Below are positions 44,848-54,404 of a DNA stretch of 64,000 bases, in pieces (position 1 is the first letter of the stretch; every line of letters starts with the position of its first letter). Source of the stretch: Desulfoscipio gibsoniae DSM 7213 (GTDB lineage Bacteria; Bacillota; Desulfotomaculia; Desulfotomaculales; Desulfallaceae); contig NC_021184.1 of NCBI RefSeq assembly GCF_000233715.2, forward strand, positions 4,212,001 through 4,276,000, read 5' to 3'. The notes under the pieces were generated by a model. It was not told the origin of the DNA. It saw only the letters and a list, made by a program, of their open reading frames with translations, and did no database searches. A program made the position numbers and the translations under genes.

Positions 44848-46953
44848 ATGGTGGTAAGTTCTACACGGCTGAATAAAAAGAAAAAACTAGAAAAATATTG
44901 GGAAGGCTTTATTACCTCTGACAAATTTGATTTAAGCCAGCTAAACAGTACCATAGCTTCATCCTGGCAAAGATGTAAAGAGGCGGAGGTAAACCCCCTG
45001 GGCGGTAAGTGTGATCGCATATTCGGGCGGGACCGGCTGGAACAGCTGTGGGAGGCCAATAGAATACTTTTGGAAGTGGCTGCGCCTGTAATTGAGTCGG
45101 TATATTACACTGTTCAGGGGTCTGACTTCATGGTGGTGCTGGTAAATAACGAGGGTATTATACTTAAAACAATGGGTGATTATCAAACCCTTAGCAGCGC
45201 GGAGCGGTTAAATTTTAGACAGGGGGCCGTTTGGACGGAAGATTCGGTGGGTACCAATGCCATAGGCACCTCATTGACATCCGGTATTCCCATCCAGATC
45301 ACCGGCCCTGAGCATTTTTGCTCCCATCACCATGTCTGGACTTGCTCGGCAGCACCCATACGCGATCCGGAGGGGCATGTGCTGGGCTGCTTGGATATGT
45401 CGGGACCCTATGATAAAATGCACCCGCATACGCTGGGCATGATTGTAGCGGCGGCTCAAGCCATTGAATACCAGCTGCGCAGAGAATTGTCCAAAAGTGA
45501 ATTGGAATTGGCGCTTAAAAAGTTGACAACAGCGGTAGATACGGTTAACGACGGAATAATCTATATTAATAAAGATGGAATAATTACCGATGCCAATATT
45601 CCCGCCTGCAACTTGCTGGGCCTGTCGCATGGTAAATTAAAGGGGATGCGGTTCAATCATGTACTGGGCGGCGATATCGCTTCCGGCTGCCTAACGGCTG
45701 GAGCTTCAGCAAATGGGGAGGATTTTATTATCTCCGCTCCTCCGGGCAGGTTGGTTTGCTCTATCAAGACCATTACCCATAATAACGGCACAATAGGCGG
45801 CGCTGTGGCTGTTATCCGTATCCAAAAGAATGGCGCTAAAGGGCCAGTAAGCTATTGCACCGGCGGGAAGATGAAAGTTGCCGGTGGCCCAAGGACTGAT
45901 ACCGGTTCCGGCAACGGCCTTGTTCGGTCTTCCGGTGGGGTATCTGCCGGCACCACCAGCCGGCAAGCCAATCCTTTCAATGGTATTATAGGCTGCAGCC
46001 GGCCTATTTGCGCTGCGATTAATCTGGCCCGGCGGGCGGCGGCCTGTTCCTCCACCGTGCTGCTGCTGGGGGAAAGCGGCAGTGGCAAGGAAGTATTTGC
46101 CACGTCCATTCATATGGCAAGTGACCGCCGCCAGGGCCCCTTTATTCCGGTTAACTGTGCATCGCTGCCCAGCGGGTTGATCCAAAGCGAGCTATTCGGC
46201 TATAGCGGAGGATCGTTTACAGGCGCCAAGCGAGACGGTCAACAGGGCAAATTTGAGCTGGCTAACGGCGGTACACTGTTTTTAGATGAAATCGGCGATA
46301 TGCCGTTGGACATGCAGGCCAATTTACTGCGTGTACTTCAGGAAAAAGCGGTGATGCGGGTTGGTGGCAGCAAAATGATTCCTGTGGATGTACGGGTGAT
46401 AGCCGCCACCAATAAGGATTTGTTTCAGGAGATGCAACAGGGCCGCTTTCGGGAAGATCTTTTTTACCGGATTAATGTGCTTTGTATTGAAATACCTCCC
46501 TTGCGGGACAGGGGCGCAGGCGACCTGCAGCTGCTCACTCAACATTTGCTGGTTTCCATTGCCGCCAGGCTGGGAAGGCCGGTATGCAAAATTGACTCCG
46601 CAGCAATGGAGATGCTGGCGGAGTACCACTGGCCGGGTAATGTGCGAGAACTGGCCAATGTGCTGGAGCAGATGCTGATTATCACCGATGACGATGTTAC
46701 CCGGGTGGAACATTTACCGCGTTACCTGCAAAAGTCGGCCCGGGATTCGAAAGGATTGGCCGGGCAGGTTTCCTGTGCACCGGAGGAATCAAGAAGCAGT
46801 AATCCGGTAAGTACACTGGAACAAATAGAGAAACAAGCTATTCGAGAGGCGCTGCAGTGTTTTGGCGGCAATATCAGCCGAACGGCACAGGCGCTGGGTA
46901 TAGGCCGGAACACACTGTATGGAAAACTAAAAAAGTATGATCTTAATGATTGA
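44848..46953 (+). CDS. acoR: AcoR-like sigma-54-dependent activator
   Basis: 701 residues. A GAF-type sensor lies at about 60-215 ([18 protein letters not shown] is the AcoR-family signature), then a PAS domain (230-330), and an AAA+ sigma-54 interaction domain (about 375-610) with Walker [11 protein letters not shown], the sigma-54 contact loop GSFTGA (Ala-to-Ser form of GAFTGA) and Walker [11 protein letters not shown] Fis-type HTH ends the protein ([19 protein letters not shown]). It activates acetoin or related catabolic operons at -24/-12 promoters. Such a promoter lies 280 bp downstream, before the E1 gene. The effector is inferred. Confidence 0.92.
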   Translation: MVVSSTRLNKKKKLEKYWEGFITSDKFDLSQLNSTIASSWQRCKEAEVNPLGGKCDRIFGRDRLEQLWEANRILLEVAAPVIESVYYTVQGSDFMVVLVNNEGIILKTMGDYQTLSSAERLNFRQGAVWTEDSVGTNAIGTSLTSGIPIQITGPEHFCSHHHVWTCSAAPIRDPEGHVLGCLDMSGPYDKMHPHTLGMIVAAAQAIEYQLRRELSKSELELALKKLTTAVDTVNDGIIYINKDGIITDANIPACNLLGLSHGKLKGMRFNHVLGGDIASGCLTAGASANGEDFIISAPPGRLVCSIKTITHNNGTIGGAVAVIRIQKNGAKGPVSYCTGGKMKVAGGPRTDTGSGNGLVRSSGGVSAGTTSRQANPFNGIIGCSRPICAAINLARRAAACSSTVLLLGESGSGKEVFATSIHMASDRRQGPFIPVNCASLPSGLIQSELFGYSGGSFTGAKRDGQQGKFELANGGTLFLDEIGDMPLDMQANLLRVLQEKAVMRVGGSKMIPVDVRVIAATNKDLFQEMQQGRFREDLFYRINVLCIEIPPLRDRGAGDLQLLTQHLLVSIAARLGRPVCKIDSAAMEMLAEYHWPGNVRELANVLEQMLIITDDDVTRVEHLPRYLQKSARDSKGLAGQVSCAPEESRSSNPVSTLEQIEKQAIREALQCFGGNISRTAQALGIGRNTLYGKLKKYDLND

Positions 46954-46974
46954 GCAAAGGATAAGATTGGATAG

Positions 46975-47016
46975 AAAATACTGGCTGCCAGTAATAAAAG
47001 CAGCCGGTATTTTTTT
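46975..47016 (+). terminator. Terminator of the activator gene
   Basis: The stem ATACTGGCTGC/GCAGCCGGTAT is followed by seven T. Confidence 0.85.
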
Positions 47017-47046
47017 GCCCAATAACAAGAGCTCCAGAAAGTACAC

Positions 47047-47168
47047 GCTGTTCGAGTTATGACCATTGTACGGTTTCCGAACAGCAATATCGTAATAGCA
47101 ATATTTTTGTGGCTTAGAACATTTTGTATTGCCAAGCAAAACTACAATTGTTCAACGATAATCGAACA
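47047..47168 (+). promoter_or_regulatory. Enhancer half-sites for the sigma-54 activator
   Basis: Two inverted pairs share the same half-site: GCTGTTCG (47047-47054) with CGAACAGC (47078-47085), and TGTTC (47149-47153) with GAACA (47164-47168). They lie about 80-200 bp upstream of the -24/-12 promoter, the usual distance for activator binding. Assignment to the adjacent regulator is inferred. Confidence 0.65.
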
Positions 47169-47232
47169 GTTTTGCGTACCGGCTTTCTTCAAAGGTAAGG
47201 TTATTCTTTACTGTTTTTGGCGTTTTGCTTTA

Positions 47233-47248
47233 TGGCATTGTCCTTGCT
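47233..47248 (+). promoter_or_regulatory. Sigma-54 (-24/-12) promoter
   Basis: TGGCATTGTCCTTGCT fits the consensus TGGCAC-N5-TTGCW, with GG and GC exactly 12 bases apart. It lies 60 bp before the E1-alpha start. The only visible activator is the adjacent AcoR-like protein. Confidence 0.88.
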
Positions 47249-47307
47249 TAGACAAAAAAGTGTTTTAAATCTTCCAACAAGATTTAATTAAGTTAGGAGG
47301 GAAAGTT

Positions 47308-48270
47308 ATGGCATTAACTAAAGAAGAAATGATGGAGATGTACCAAAGGATGCTGTTGATCCGGGAGTTTGAAGACTCAGTGGCCAATGTTTTTTCTCAG
47401 GGGCAGATCCCGGGTTTCGTACACCTGTACGTGGGAGAAGAGGCAGTGGCGGTAGGGGTCTGCAGCAATCTCAGCGACCAGGACTACATTGCCAGTACCC
47501 ACCGTGGCCACGGGCACGGTATTGCCCGGGGAGCTTCAGTGGACAAAATGATGGCGGAAATCTTCGGTAAAATTGACGGTTACTGCAAAGGTAAAGGTGG
47601 TTCTATGCACATTGCCGATGTGGAACTGGGCTTTTTGGGTGCCAACGGTATCGTTGGAGCCGGTCTGCCATTGGCGGCGGGAGCGGCCTTTGCCAACAAA
47701 TATTTAAACAATAATGGGGTGGCGGTTTGTTTCTTTGGTGACGCCGCTTCCAACAGGGCGACCTTTCATGAAGCGCTGAACCTGTCCAGCATCTGGAAGC
47801 TGCCGGTGGTATTTGTCTGTGAAAATAACATGTACGGCATTTCCATGTCCCAGGAGCGGCACCAAAATATCACCGATGTGGCGGACCGGGCCACAGCTTA
47901 CGGTATTCCCGGCCTTACTGTGGATGGTAACGACTTGATGGCAGTTTACGAGGCTTCGTCGGAAGCGGTTAAACGGGCGCGGGCAGGAGAAGGCCCCACC
48001 CTCATTGAGTGCAAAACTTACCGACACCGGGGTCACTTTGAAGGCGATGCCTGTGTGTACAGAAGTGAAGATGAACTTAACCAATGGAAAAAGAAATGCC
48101 CCATTAAGCGGTTCGCTGCCAGGCTTTTGGAAATGGGCTTGGCCGGTCAGGATGAGCTGGACAAGATCAACGAGCAGGTAAAAGAACAAATCAAAAGTGC
48201 CCTGGAATTCGCCCGGCAAAGTCCTTTGCCCGATATAACAGAGCTGACCAAGGATGTTTATTGTGATTAA
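47308..48270 (+). CDS. acoA: Acetoin/2-oxoacid dehydrogenase E1 alpha subunit
   Basis: 320-residue thiamine-diphosphate enzyme half. The ThDP motif is FFGDAASNRATFHEALNL... FVCENN; GDAASN stands in for the more usual GDGASN and RA for QG. GHGIARGASVDKMMAEIFGK and GKGGSMHIAD are conserved E1-alpha segments. With E1-beta it decarboxylates the substrate (or cleaves acetoin) and passes the acyl/acetyl group to the lipoyl arm of E2. TAGGAGGG precedes the ATG. The AcoX-like gene and AcoR-like regulator favour acetoin over pyruvate. Confidence 0.9.
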   Translation: MALTKEEMMEMYQRMLLIREFEDSVANVFSQGQIPGFVHLYVGEEAVAVGVCSNLSDQDYIASTHRGHGHGIARGASVDKMMAEIFGKIDGYCKGKGGSMHIADVELGFLGANGIVGAGLPLAAGAAFANKYLNNNGVAVCFFGDAASNRATFHEALNLSSIWKLPVVFVCENNMYGISMSQERHQNITDVADRATAYGIPGLTVDGNDLMAVYEASSEAVKRARAGEGPTLIECKTYRHRGHFEGDACVYRSEDELNQWKKKCPIKRFAARLLEMGLAGQDELDKINEQVKEQIKSALEFARQSPLPDITELTKDVYCD

Positions 48271-48308
48271 AAAATTAATTAGCAATTTATCTTGAAGGGG
48301 TGATTGAT

Positions 48309-49280
48309 ATGTTGGAAATGACTTATTCACAAGCCATCAACGCAGCTCTCAGGGAAGAAATGAGACGGGACGGCACAGTGTATATTCTGGGTGAAGACGT
48401 GGGCGTTTTTGGCGGCTGTTTTGGTGTAACTGTTGGATTAATTGATGAGTTCGGTGCCCAGCGGGTAATGGATACGCCCATATCAGAAACCGCTATTATG
48501 GGCAGCGCCGTAGGCGCGGCCGCGGCCGGACTGAGGCCTGTGCCTGAAATTATGTTTGTCGATTTTATGGCCGTATGTTTGGATGAATTTTTTAACCAGG
48601 CCGCTAAAATGAGGTATATGTTCGGCGGCAAAGCCAGGGTGCCCGTAACCCTGCGTACTGTGTGCGGGGCCGGAGTGGGGGCCGCGGCCCAGCACTCCCA
48701 GAGCCTGGAGGCCTGGTTTACCCATATGCCCGGGGTGAAAGTGGTGATGCCATCCACGCCGGCTGATGCCAAAGGTTTACTGGCGGCCTCAATTCGGGAC
48801 GACAACCCGGTAATTTTTATCGAGCATAAAGTGCTTTACGGTTTGTCCGGTCCGGTTCCGGAAGGGGAATACACCATACCCCTGGGCAAAGCCGACATCA
48901 AGCGTCCGGGTGGGGACGTTACCGTGGTGGCCACCTCCATGATGCTGCATAAAGCGCTGGCTGCGGCTCAAACTCTGGCCGGTGAAGGGATAGAAGCGGA
49001 GGTTATCGACCCTCGCACACTGTCACCTTTGGACAAGGATACCATACTGGAATCCGTAGCTAAAACCGGCCGTTTGGTAGTTGTGCATGAAGCAGTAAAA
49101 ACCGGCGGGTTTGGCGGGGAAATAGCCGCCATAGTGGCAGAGGAAGGATTTGATTACCTGGATGCGCCTATTAAGCGGGTGGGCGCCCCCTTTACTCCCG
49201 TGCCTTTCAGCCCGCCCCTGGAAGCGGCCTACATTCCCGATGAAAATAAGATCATTGCTGCTGTCAAAGAGCTGTTATAA
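48309..49280 (+). CDS. acoB: Acetoin/2-oxoacid dehydrogenase E1 beta subunit
   Basis: 323 residues. ILGEDVGVFGG near residue 27 and the transketolase Pyr-domain segment MDTPISETAIMGSAVGAAA hold the glutamate that activates ThDP. The C-terminal transketolase domain has VTVVATSMMLHKAL and EVIDPRTLSPLD. The ATG at 48309 is placed 8 nt after GAAGGGG; a GTG three codons earlier would overlap that site. Confidence 0.92.
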   Translation: MLEMTYSQAINAALREEMRRDGTVYILGEDVGVFGGCFGVTVGLIDEFGAQRVMDTPISETAIMGSAVGAAAAGLRPVPEIMFVDFMAVCLDEFFNQAAKMRYMFGGKARVPVTLRTVCGAGVGAAAQHSQSLEAWFTHMPGVKVVMPSTPADAKGLLAASIRDDNPVIFIEHKVLYGLSGPVPEGEYTIPLGKADIKRPGGDVTVVATSMMLHKALAAAQTLAGEGIEAEVIDPRTLSPLDKDTILESVAKTGRLVVVHEAVKTGGFGGEIAAIVAEEGFDYLDAPIKRVGAPFTPVPFSPPLEAAYIPDENKIIAAVKELL

Positions 49281-49307
49281 ACAGAGGGATTAGAGAGGAA
49301 GAGATAT

Positions 49308-50330
49308 GTGTCATCTGTGGGCATAATAGCCAACCCGGCCTCCGGTAAGGATATCCGCAGGCTGGTGGCCTACGCCACGGTATTTGATAATAATGAAAAA
49401 GTAAATTTGATCAGAAGAGTGCTGCTGGGTTTGCATGCGGTGGGAGTACAGAGGGTTCATTTTATGCCCGATTACTTTGGCTTTTGCCACCGGGTCATGG
49501 ACGGCCTGGCCGGGCAGCACCGGCCCGCGCTGGAAATCAGCTTGCTGGATATGCCTGTAGAAGCCAGCCAGTTGGATTCCCGGCGGGCAGCTGCCCTGAT
49601 GACCGGCGCCGGGGTACGGTGTATCATCACGTTGGGCGGGGATGGAACCAACCGGGTGGTGGCCCGGGGTGCCGGCGAAGTGCCGCTGCTGCCCATTTCC
49701 ACCGGCACCAACAATGTATTTCCCGTCTTGGTGGAGGGAACTATTGCCGGTTTGGCAGCGGGGCTTCTGGTTACCGGGGCGGTCCGGCCGGAACAAGCGC
49801 TGGTGCGAACCAAAAAATTAGTGATTTATATTAATGGCCGGCCGGTGGATAGCGCACTTATTGATGCCGTGGTGCTGTCGGACCGGTTTATCGGCTCCCG
49901 AGCGGTTTGGGAAGTAGATAAAATCAAGCAAATAGTGGTTACCAGGGGAGCTACCACCAATATCGGCATTGCTTCCGTGGCCGGCGGCATCCGGCATATC
50001 GGCATGAAGGAACCATTGGGCATGCACATAGTGGTAGGCGGTGATAACACGCCGCTGCAGGTTAAGGCTGCTATCGGGCCCGGCCTGATCAGGAGAGTGC
50101 CGGTGGCCCGGCATGAACTGCTGAGTCCCGGACAAAGGGTTACGGTGCTGGAAAATCCATGTGTAATAGCGTTGGACGGGGAGCGGGAAATTCAAGTTAA
50201 CCGGGGTGACCGGGCCGAAGTGGAACTTTCCCCGGCCGGACCTCTGGTAGTGGATATAAACCGCACCATGTCCACGGCTGCCGCCGGGGGAGCGTTTAAG
50301 ATTAATACTATTGACGGAGTGAGTGATTAA
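49308..50330 (+). CDS. acoX: AcoX-like NAD kinase-family protein
   Basis: 340 residues. The ATP-NAD kinase fold is seen in GIIANPASGKDIRRLV (4-19), the GGDGTNR motif in IITLGGDGTNRVVA (about 104-117), and ISTGTNNVFP. AcoX proteins accompany acetoin dehydrogenase genes (acoXABC in Cupriavidus), and their reaction is still undefined. The GTG start lies after GAGAGGAAG; the out-of-frame ATG just before it is not used. One base separates its stop from the ATG of the E2 gene. Confidence 0.85.
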   Translation: MSSVGIIANPASGKDIRRLVAYATVFDNNEKVNLIRRVLLGLHAVGVQRVHFMPDYFGFCHRVMDGLAGQHRPALEISLLDMPVEASQLDSRRAAALMTGAGVRCIITLGGDGTNRVVARGAGEVPLLPISTGTNNVFPVLVEGTIAGLAAGLLVTGAVRPEQALVRTKKLVIYINGRPVDSALIDAVVLSDRFIGSRAVWEVDKIKQIVVTRGATTNIGIASVAGGIRHIGMKEPLGMHIVVGGDNTPLQVKAAIGPGLIRRVPVARHELLSPGQRVTVLENPCVIALDGEREIQVNRGDRAEVELSPAGPLVVDINRTMSTAAAGGAFKINTIDGVSD

Positions 50331-50331
50331 C

Positions 50332-51927
50332 ATGGCAAAAATTGTTTTAATGCCCAAATTGGGATTAACTATGCAAAAGGGTAGAATAACAAGCTGGCTA
50401 AAAAATGAAGGAGAGCAAGTAGAGCAGGGCGAACCATTGCTGGAAGTAATGACTGAAAAAGTCAACATTAAAGTGGAAGCTCCCTTTAGTGGAACGTTGT
50501 ATAAAATTATCGGCGAAAAGGGCAAGACACTGCCCATATCGGTGCCAATTGCAGTGCTGGCCGAGGAAGGCGATACGGCAGGCGATTTGGAAACAACCGT
50601 GGCCCAGGCTCAGGAGGACTTGCGGCAGGCCCTGTCCGCACAGGATCAGGCAACAGATACTAAAAAAGCTGAGTCCAAGCCCGTCAAGCCCTTCGTGGTG
50701 CTCAGCGGCAACCGTAAAGTATCACCCCGGGCGGCCAAGTTGGCCCGCGAGGCCGGTGTGGACGTCAACTTGATCAGCGGCTCGGGATCAGGCGGCCGGT
50801 TGGTGGAAGAGGATGTCCGTGCTTACCTGGAACAGGTACAGGGAGGCGATAAAACACAGCTGATGCCTATTGACGGCATGCGGGCGGTTATCGCCGAAAG
50901 AATGTCCGCCAGCAGAAAACAGGCGGCTCTTGTTACAATCATGGAAGAAATAGACGTTACGCCCCTGGGGGACGTGCGCAGCCAGCTCAACGGGCTGGAT
51001 AAAGCAGGCAAATTAAAGTTCTCATACACTGACTTGATAGTTAAGTTTGTGGCCCAGGCGCTTACGGAATATCCCATGGTTAATACCCGCAGTTCGGATA
51101 ATGAAATCGAGATGTCGGAACATATTAACGTCGGGGTAGCCGTAGCCCTGGAAAACGGCCTGGTGGTACCCAACATTAAAAACGCCCACCGGCTGTCTCT
51201 GGAGCAAATTTCAGCCAAAATTAAAGACCTGGCAGCCCGTGCCCGCAACAATGAACTGGAGCCCCGGGAGGTGGAGGGCGGCACCTTTACCGTAAGTAAC
51301 CTGGGAATGTTCGGTGCGGAAGGATTTACACCCATCATCAACCGGCCGGAAACAGCTATTCTGGGGGTGGGCGCCATGCGCGCCAAACCGGTGCTCAAAG
51401 GCGGACGGCTGGAGAAGTGCAACTTAATGACTTTAAGCCTTTCTTTTGACCATAGAATTATTGATGGTTCTTTGGCAGCGGAGTTCTTAAGCAGACTGCG
51501 CGAAATGCTGGAAAGTCCGCATCCCTGGTTCGAACTGGAGCCCCGGAGCAGCGGAGACAATGTGCTGGCCGGTGGCGGCAGCACCCCGGTGCAGATTCGC
51601 AAAGCTTACCAGGATGGCATTAGTAAGTTGATGGAAACAGCACCCGATGCGGTGCTGGGTTTTTCCGCCCTGACAGAAGGTGTTATGTTTGATGACGGTG
51701 AGATTTCCCGGTTAAATAAAGAACTTATACTGGTGGCCCTGGCAGTATATATTAAATGTGAATATTGCATCGCTGCGCATGTCTACAACGCGCTGGAACA
51801 AGGGGCCAGCCCCGAACAGATTCTGGAGGCGGCCAATGTATCCGTATTTTTCGGAGGTGGCGCGGCGCTGGCTCATAGTGCCGTTATGGTACAGGATTGC
51901 CTGGAGGCTTTTGCCAACAATAGTTGA
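50332..51927 (+). CDS. acoC: E2 acyltransferase fused to an AhpD-like domain
   Basis: 531 residues. The lipoyl domain (1-75) has the lipoylated K43 in VMTEKVN. A peripheral subunit-binding domain (about 122-165, KVSPRAAKLAREAGV) and the acyltransferase domain (about 180-405) with DHRIIDG follow. The C-terminus from about 425 is not E2: it reads ISRLNKELILVALAVYIK, then CEYCIAAHVY, the AhpD/carboxymuconolactone-decarboxylase pattern with C476, C479, H483 and an upstream Glu. AhpD is a thiol peroxidase reduced through lipoyl-E2 in mycobacteria, so the fusion may link the lipoyl arm to peroxide or disulphide reduction. Confidence 0.9.
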   Translation: MAKIVLMPKLGLTMQKGRITSWLKNEGEQVEQGEPLLEVMTEKVNIKVEAPFSGTLYKIIGEKGKTLPISVPIAVLAEEGDTAGDLETTVAQAQEDLRQALSAQDQATDTKKAESKPVKPFVVLSGNRKVSPRAAKLAREAGVDVNLISGSGSGGRLVEEDVRAYLEQVQGGDKTQLMPIDGMRAVIAERMSASRKQAALVTIMEEIDVTPLGDVRSQLNGLDKAGKLKFSYTDLIVKFVAQALTEYPMVNTRSSDNEIEMSEHINVGVAVALENGLVVPNIKNAHRLSLEQISAKIKDLAARARNNELEPREVEGGTFTVSNLGMFGAEGFTPIINRPETAILGVGAMRAKPVLKGGRLEKCNLMTLSLSFDHRIIDGSLAAEFLSRLREMLESPHPWFELEPRSSGDNVLAGGGSTPVQIRKAYQDGISKLMETAPDAVLGFSALTEGVMFDDGEISRLNKELILVALAVYIKCEYCIAAHVYNALEQGASPEQILEAANVSVFFGGGAALAHSAVMVQDCLEAFANNS

Positions 51928-51947
51928 TCGGGGGATGTGTTAAGCAA

Positions 51948-53558
51948 TTGAAAGGAACGGAGGAGAAGCTTACAATTCGTCGGGTCCTTGTATTGGACCT
52001 GGCTACGGAAGACTATTTTCGCACTTTGGAACTGCAGCGGGAGCTGCAAAAGCAGCGTATGGAAGGAGCCATACCGGATTGTTTGCTGGTGCTGGAGCAC
52101 CCGCCCACTTTCACCCTGGGACGGGCCGGGGGCGCTGACAATATACTGGTAAATGAGGACCGGCTGGCCCGTGAGGGTATCGGCGTATACAACGTTGAGC
52201 GGGGCGGCGATGTTACTTACCACGGGCCGGGCCAACTGGTAGGTTACCCCATACTGGACCTGAAAAATTATGGACGTGATGTGCACAGGCTGGTGGAACG
52301 CCTGGAGGAAGTGCTGATTCGCACCCTGGCCGCCTTTGGTATTACTGCCGGCCGCCGAACCGGGTTGCCCGGAGTGTGGGTAGATAAGGCTAAAATAGCC
52401 AGCATCGGACTGGCCATAACCAGGTGGGTGACTATGCACGGCTTTGCCCTTAATGTACAACCGGATATGCGCCATTTTGGGATGATTAATCCTTGCGGAT
52501 TACAGGGGGTGACGATGACCTCCATGTCCGGTTTATTGGGACGCCAGGTCAGTCTGGAGGAGGTAAAAAGCCGGGTGGTGGAGGAAATGGCCGGAGAGTT
52601 CGGCTGGGAACTGCTGCAGAGCGATTACCGGGTTGATGCGCTGCTGCAGAGGCTGGGCCTGGTGGCCCGAAACTTCCGGCCGGGCTGGCTCACGGTGGCG
52701 ACGCCGGGACCGGGGGTGCTGGAGGGTATGACCGGTCTTTTTGAACGTTGCGGGCTGCACACTGTATGCGAGGGGGCTTGCTGCCCCAATGCGGCCGAAT
52801 GCTTTGCCCTGGGCACCGCCACTTTCATGATCCTGGGGGACACCTGCACCCGTAATTGCCGGTTTTGCTCGGTAAGCAAGGGAACACCCGGGACGCCGGA
52901 CCCCGGGGAACCCCTGGCGGTGGCTGAAGCAGTGCGGGAATTGGGTTTGCGTCATGCAGTTATTACCTCCGTTACCAGGGATGACCTATCCGATGGTGGA
53001 GCGTGCCACTTTGCGAATATGATTCGCGCAGTACACCGCCTGAATCCCCATACTACAGTGGAAGTGCTGGTGCCTGATTTTAAAGGCTCGGAAGAAGCTC
53101 TGGCCGAAGTGCTGGCGGCCCGGCCCGAAGTGCTGGGCCACAACCTGGAGACCGTGCCCCGGCTTTATAAGCAAGTACGTCCGGGTGCCGATTACCGACG
53201 TTCGCTTGAACTGTTGGCCCGGGCTCGGGAAATTGCCCCGGGGGTGGTCACCAAGAGCGGGCTAATGTTGGGATTGGGCGAGGAGTTCGGTGAAGTGTTG
53301 GCTGTTTTGGACGACCTGCGGGAGGTCGGATGCGCTTACATAACCATCGGTCAGTACCTGCAACCGTCAACGGACCAACTACCGGTGCATGGATTTATAC
53401 CACCGGGAATATTTGCTCATTACCGTGAGGAGTGCCTGCGTCGCGGATTCAAACGAGCCGAGTGCGGCCCCCTGGTGCGCAGTTCTTACCACGCCGCCTC
53501 CCCTGATGCGCCGGAAGTAGACCTCCATGCCGCCGGCGCGGCATTATCGGCAGGATGA
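51948..53558 (+). CDS. LipB-LipA fusion: octanoyltransferase plus lipoyl synthase
   Basis: A single frame of about 536 residues. The first ~230 are LipB: VLEHPPTFTLGR, RGGDVTYHGPGQLVGYPI, GLPGVWV, the catalytic lysine in KIASIGLAI and cysteine in MINPCGLQG. The rest is LipA: the auxiliary cluster cysteines in CEGACCPNAAECF, radical-SAM CTRNCRFCSV, and C-terminal RSSYHA. Together they transfer octanoate from ACP to E2 and insert two sulphur atoms. No stop or frameshift separates the halves. The start is uncertain (TTG at 51948; TTG at 51924 overlaps the E2 stop). The E2 gene directly upstream is the obvious client. Confidence 0.92.
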   Translation: MKGTEEKLTIRRVLVLDLATEDYFRTLELQRELQKQRMEGAIPDCLLVLEHPPTFTLGRAGGADNILVNEDRLAREGIGVYNVERGGDVTYHGPGQLVGYPILDLKNYGRDVHRLVERLEEVLIRTLAAFGITAGRRTGLPGVWVDKAKIASIGLAITRWVTMHGFALNVQPDMRHFGMINPCGLQGVTMTSMSGLLGRQVSLEEVKSRVVEEMAGEFGWELLQSDYRVDALLQRLGLVARNFRPGWLTVATPGPGVLEGMTGLFERCGLHTVCEGACCPNAAECFALGTATFMILGDTCTRNCRFCSVSKGTPGTPDPGEPLAVAEAVRELGLRHAVITSVTRDDLSDGGACHFANMIRAVHRLNPHTTVEVLVPDFKGSEEALAEVLAARPEVLGHNLETVPRLYKQVRPGADYRRSLELLARAREIAPGVVTKSGLMLGLGEEFGEVLAVLDDLREVGCAYITIGQYLQPSTDQLPVHGFIPPGIFAHYREECLRRGFKRAECGPLVRSSYHAASPDAPEVDLHAAGAALSAG

Positions 53559-53664
53559 AAAAGGATGGCAAGGGTCAACGAATTGATAAGAGCATAACAT
53601 ATGTGACTATGAATAGGCTCTTGACCCAAGCTATTTAATTTCTTTTAGAGGAGGGAGTAGTAAT

Positions 53665-54357
53665 ATGGGACAATTGTTTGACGCTCTGGCTAACAATTAC
53701 GATGGCTGGTACCTGGCTCCGGCGAGCCGGTTTGCCGACCGGGTGGAAAAAGACGCCGTACTGGGCTATCTGGAAATTAAAGATGGCATGAGTGTGCTGG
53801 ATATCGGCTGCGGCACCGGTAACTATACTCTGCTGCTGTCCCGACAGGGTCTGCGGGTGACGGGGCTGGACATCTCTCCCGGCATGCTGGCCAGAGCGCG
53901 GGCCAAGGCGGAGGAAGCGCATTTGGATGTAGAACTGTTGCAGGGGGATGCTACAGCCCTGCCTTTTGGGGATAACTCATTTGATGCTGTGCTTTCCGTA
54001 TCCGCCCTGGAATTTATGCCCCACCCGGATAAAGTCCTGCGGGAAGCTTACAGAGTGCTTAAACCCGGCGGCCGGCTGGTGGTTGGGGTGCTGGGGCAGG
54101 ACAGTGCCTGGGGCCGCTATTACGCGGACAAAGTCCGGCGGAATCCCGGCAGTGTTTTTAGCCAGGCCAAGCTGTATACCCTGGAGGAACTGCGCAGCGC
54201 CATGCCCGGCGCAGGAGTGCAAGCCCGGGCGGTATTATTTACACCGCCGGATTTTGATTATACCAACGAACAGGCGGCGGCCGAACTGGAAAACGCTGCC
54301 CGGCAGGACGGCCGTACCGATGGTGGTTTTATTTGTGCAATGGTGATAAAGGGGTAA
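53665..54357 (+). CDS. Class I SAM-dependent methyltransferase
   Basis: 230 residues. Motif I is VLDIGCGTGNYTLLLS (about 37-52), then GLDISPGMLARARAKA, and LQGDATALPFGDNSFDAVL, the UbiE/Methyltransf_11 arrangement. The N-terminus LFDALANNYDGWY is typical of these enzymes. Substrate unknown. GAGGAGGGAG precedes the ATG. It is 106 bp after the LipB-LipA gene and may be read from the same promoter. Confidence 0.88.
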   Translation: MGQLFDALANNYDGWYLAPASRFADRVEKDAVLGYLEIKDGMSVLDIGCGTGNYTLLLSRQGLRVTGLDISPGMLARARAKAEEAHLDVELLQGDATALPFGDNSFDAVLSVSALEFMPHPDKVLREAYRVLKPGGRLVVGVLGQDSAWGRYYADKVRRNPGSVFSQAKLYTLEELRSAMPGAGVQARAVLFTPPDFDYTNEQAAAELENAARQDGRTDGGFICAMVIKG

Positions 54358-54404
54358 ATTATATTAATGCTCGGGTAGGTTTTAGCATGGCTTTCGCCAT
54401 ACCC

